Of a DNA stretch of 5,072 bases, positions 5,068 to 5,072 are shown piece by piece. Within the stretch, counting starts at the first letter, position 1; every line of letters begins with the position of its first letter. Origin of the DNA: an uncultured Lachnospiraceae bacterium (GTDB lineage Bacteria > Bacillota > Clostridia > Lachnospirales > Lachnospiraceae); assembly GCA_905236545.1 (NCBI GenBank), contig CAJOQO010000306.1, positions 1-5,072 on the forward strand, written 5' to 3'. The translations under genes and the position numbers were made by a program. The notes beneath the pieces were generated by a model that did no database searches, was not told the origin of the DNA, and saw nothing but the letters and a program-made list of their open reading frames with translations.

Positions 5068-5072
5068 TCAGA

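Noticed and set aside
4842..5072. Minus-strand frame overlapping the glgD end and terminator as a gene
   Set aside because: It crosses the strong glgD terminator and the conserved end of glgD, has no family resemblance, and no start signal was seen.

Overview
The window reads as a chromosomal housekeeping segment of a Gram-positive anaerobe of the Clostridia, most likely a Lachnospiraceae member with moderately high G+C. The grounds are family-level resemblance recalled from memory: a YloU-type Asp23/Gls24 protein paired with a FakA/YloV-type fatty acid kinase, and a two-gene GlgC-GlgD ADP-glucose pyrophosphorylase whose GlgC carries sequence ([19 protein letters not shown]) that I associate with Lachnospiraceae. 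All four genes lie on the + strand in two transcription units.

Unit 1 (about 122-2347). An extended -10 promoter (TTGCCT, 17 nt, TGATAAAAT) directly follows a 10-bp inverted repeat and drives the Gls24-family gene (179-535, 118 aa). After a 25-nt gap comes fakA (561-2222, 553 aa), which most probably starts at a TTG codon and not at the upstream ATG. A 17-bp hairpin with a T5 tract at 2304-2347 ends the unit; two further hairpins without U-tracts lie between the fakA stop and this terminator.

Unit 2 (about 2469-4921). An AT-rich intergenic stretch carries a near-consensus promoter (GTGACA, 16 nt, TATAAT). A tandem 14-bp direct repeat sits about 30 bp upstream of it. The promoter serves glgC (2576-3715, catalytic ADP-glucose pyrophosphorylase) and glgD (3717-4841, catalytically dead homologue), which are translationally coupled with one nucleotide between stop and start. 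A strong terminator follows at 4869-4921, so the glycogen synthase and branching enzyme genes are not part of this unit.

The last 150 bases hold no supported gene but are highly structured: two adjacent hairpins with TTC loops, the second of which has a mutually exclusive alternative pairing. The first 120 bases hold no gene I can name.

Functionally, unit 1 concerns use of exogenous or recycled fatty acids for phospholipid synthesis (FakA with FakB proteins encoded elsewhere) together with a small envelope- or stress-associated protein. Unit 2 makes ADP-glucose, the glucosyl donor for glycogen. I see no mobile element, CRISPR array, tRNA or rRNA, and nothing that amounts to a novel defence or biosynthetic system. 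The most notable points are the apparent loss of two of three zinc ligands in the FakA middle domain and the structured or repeated non-coding DNA around the two units.
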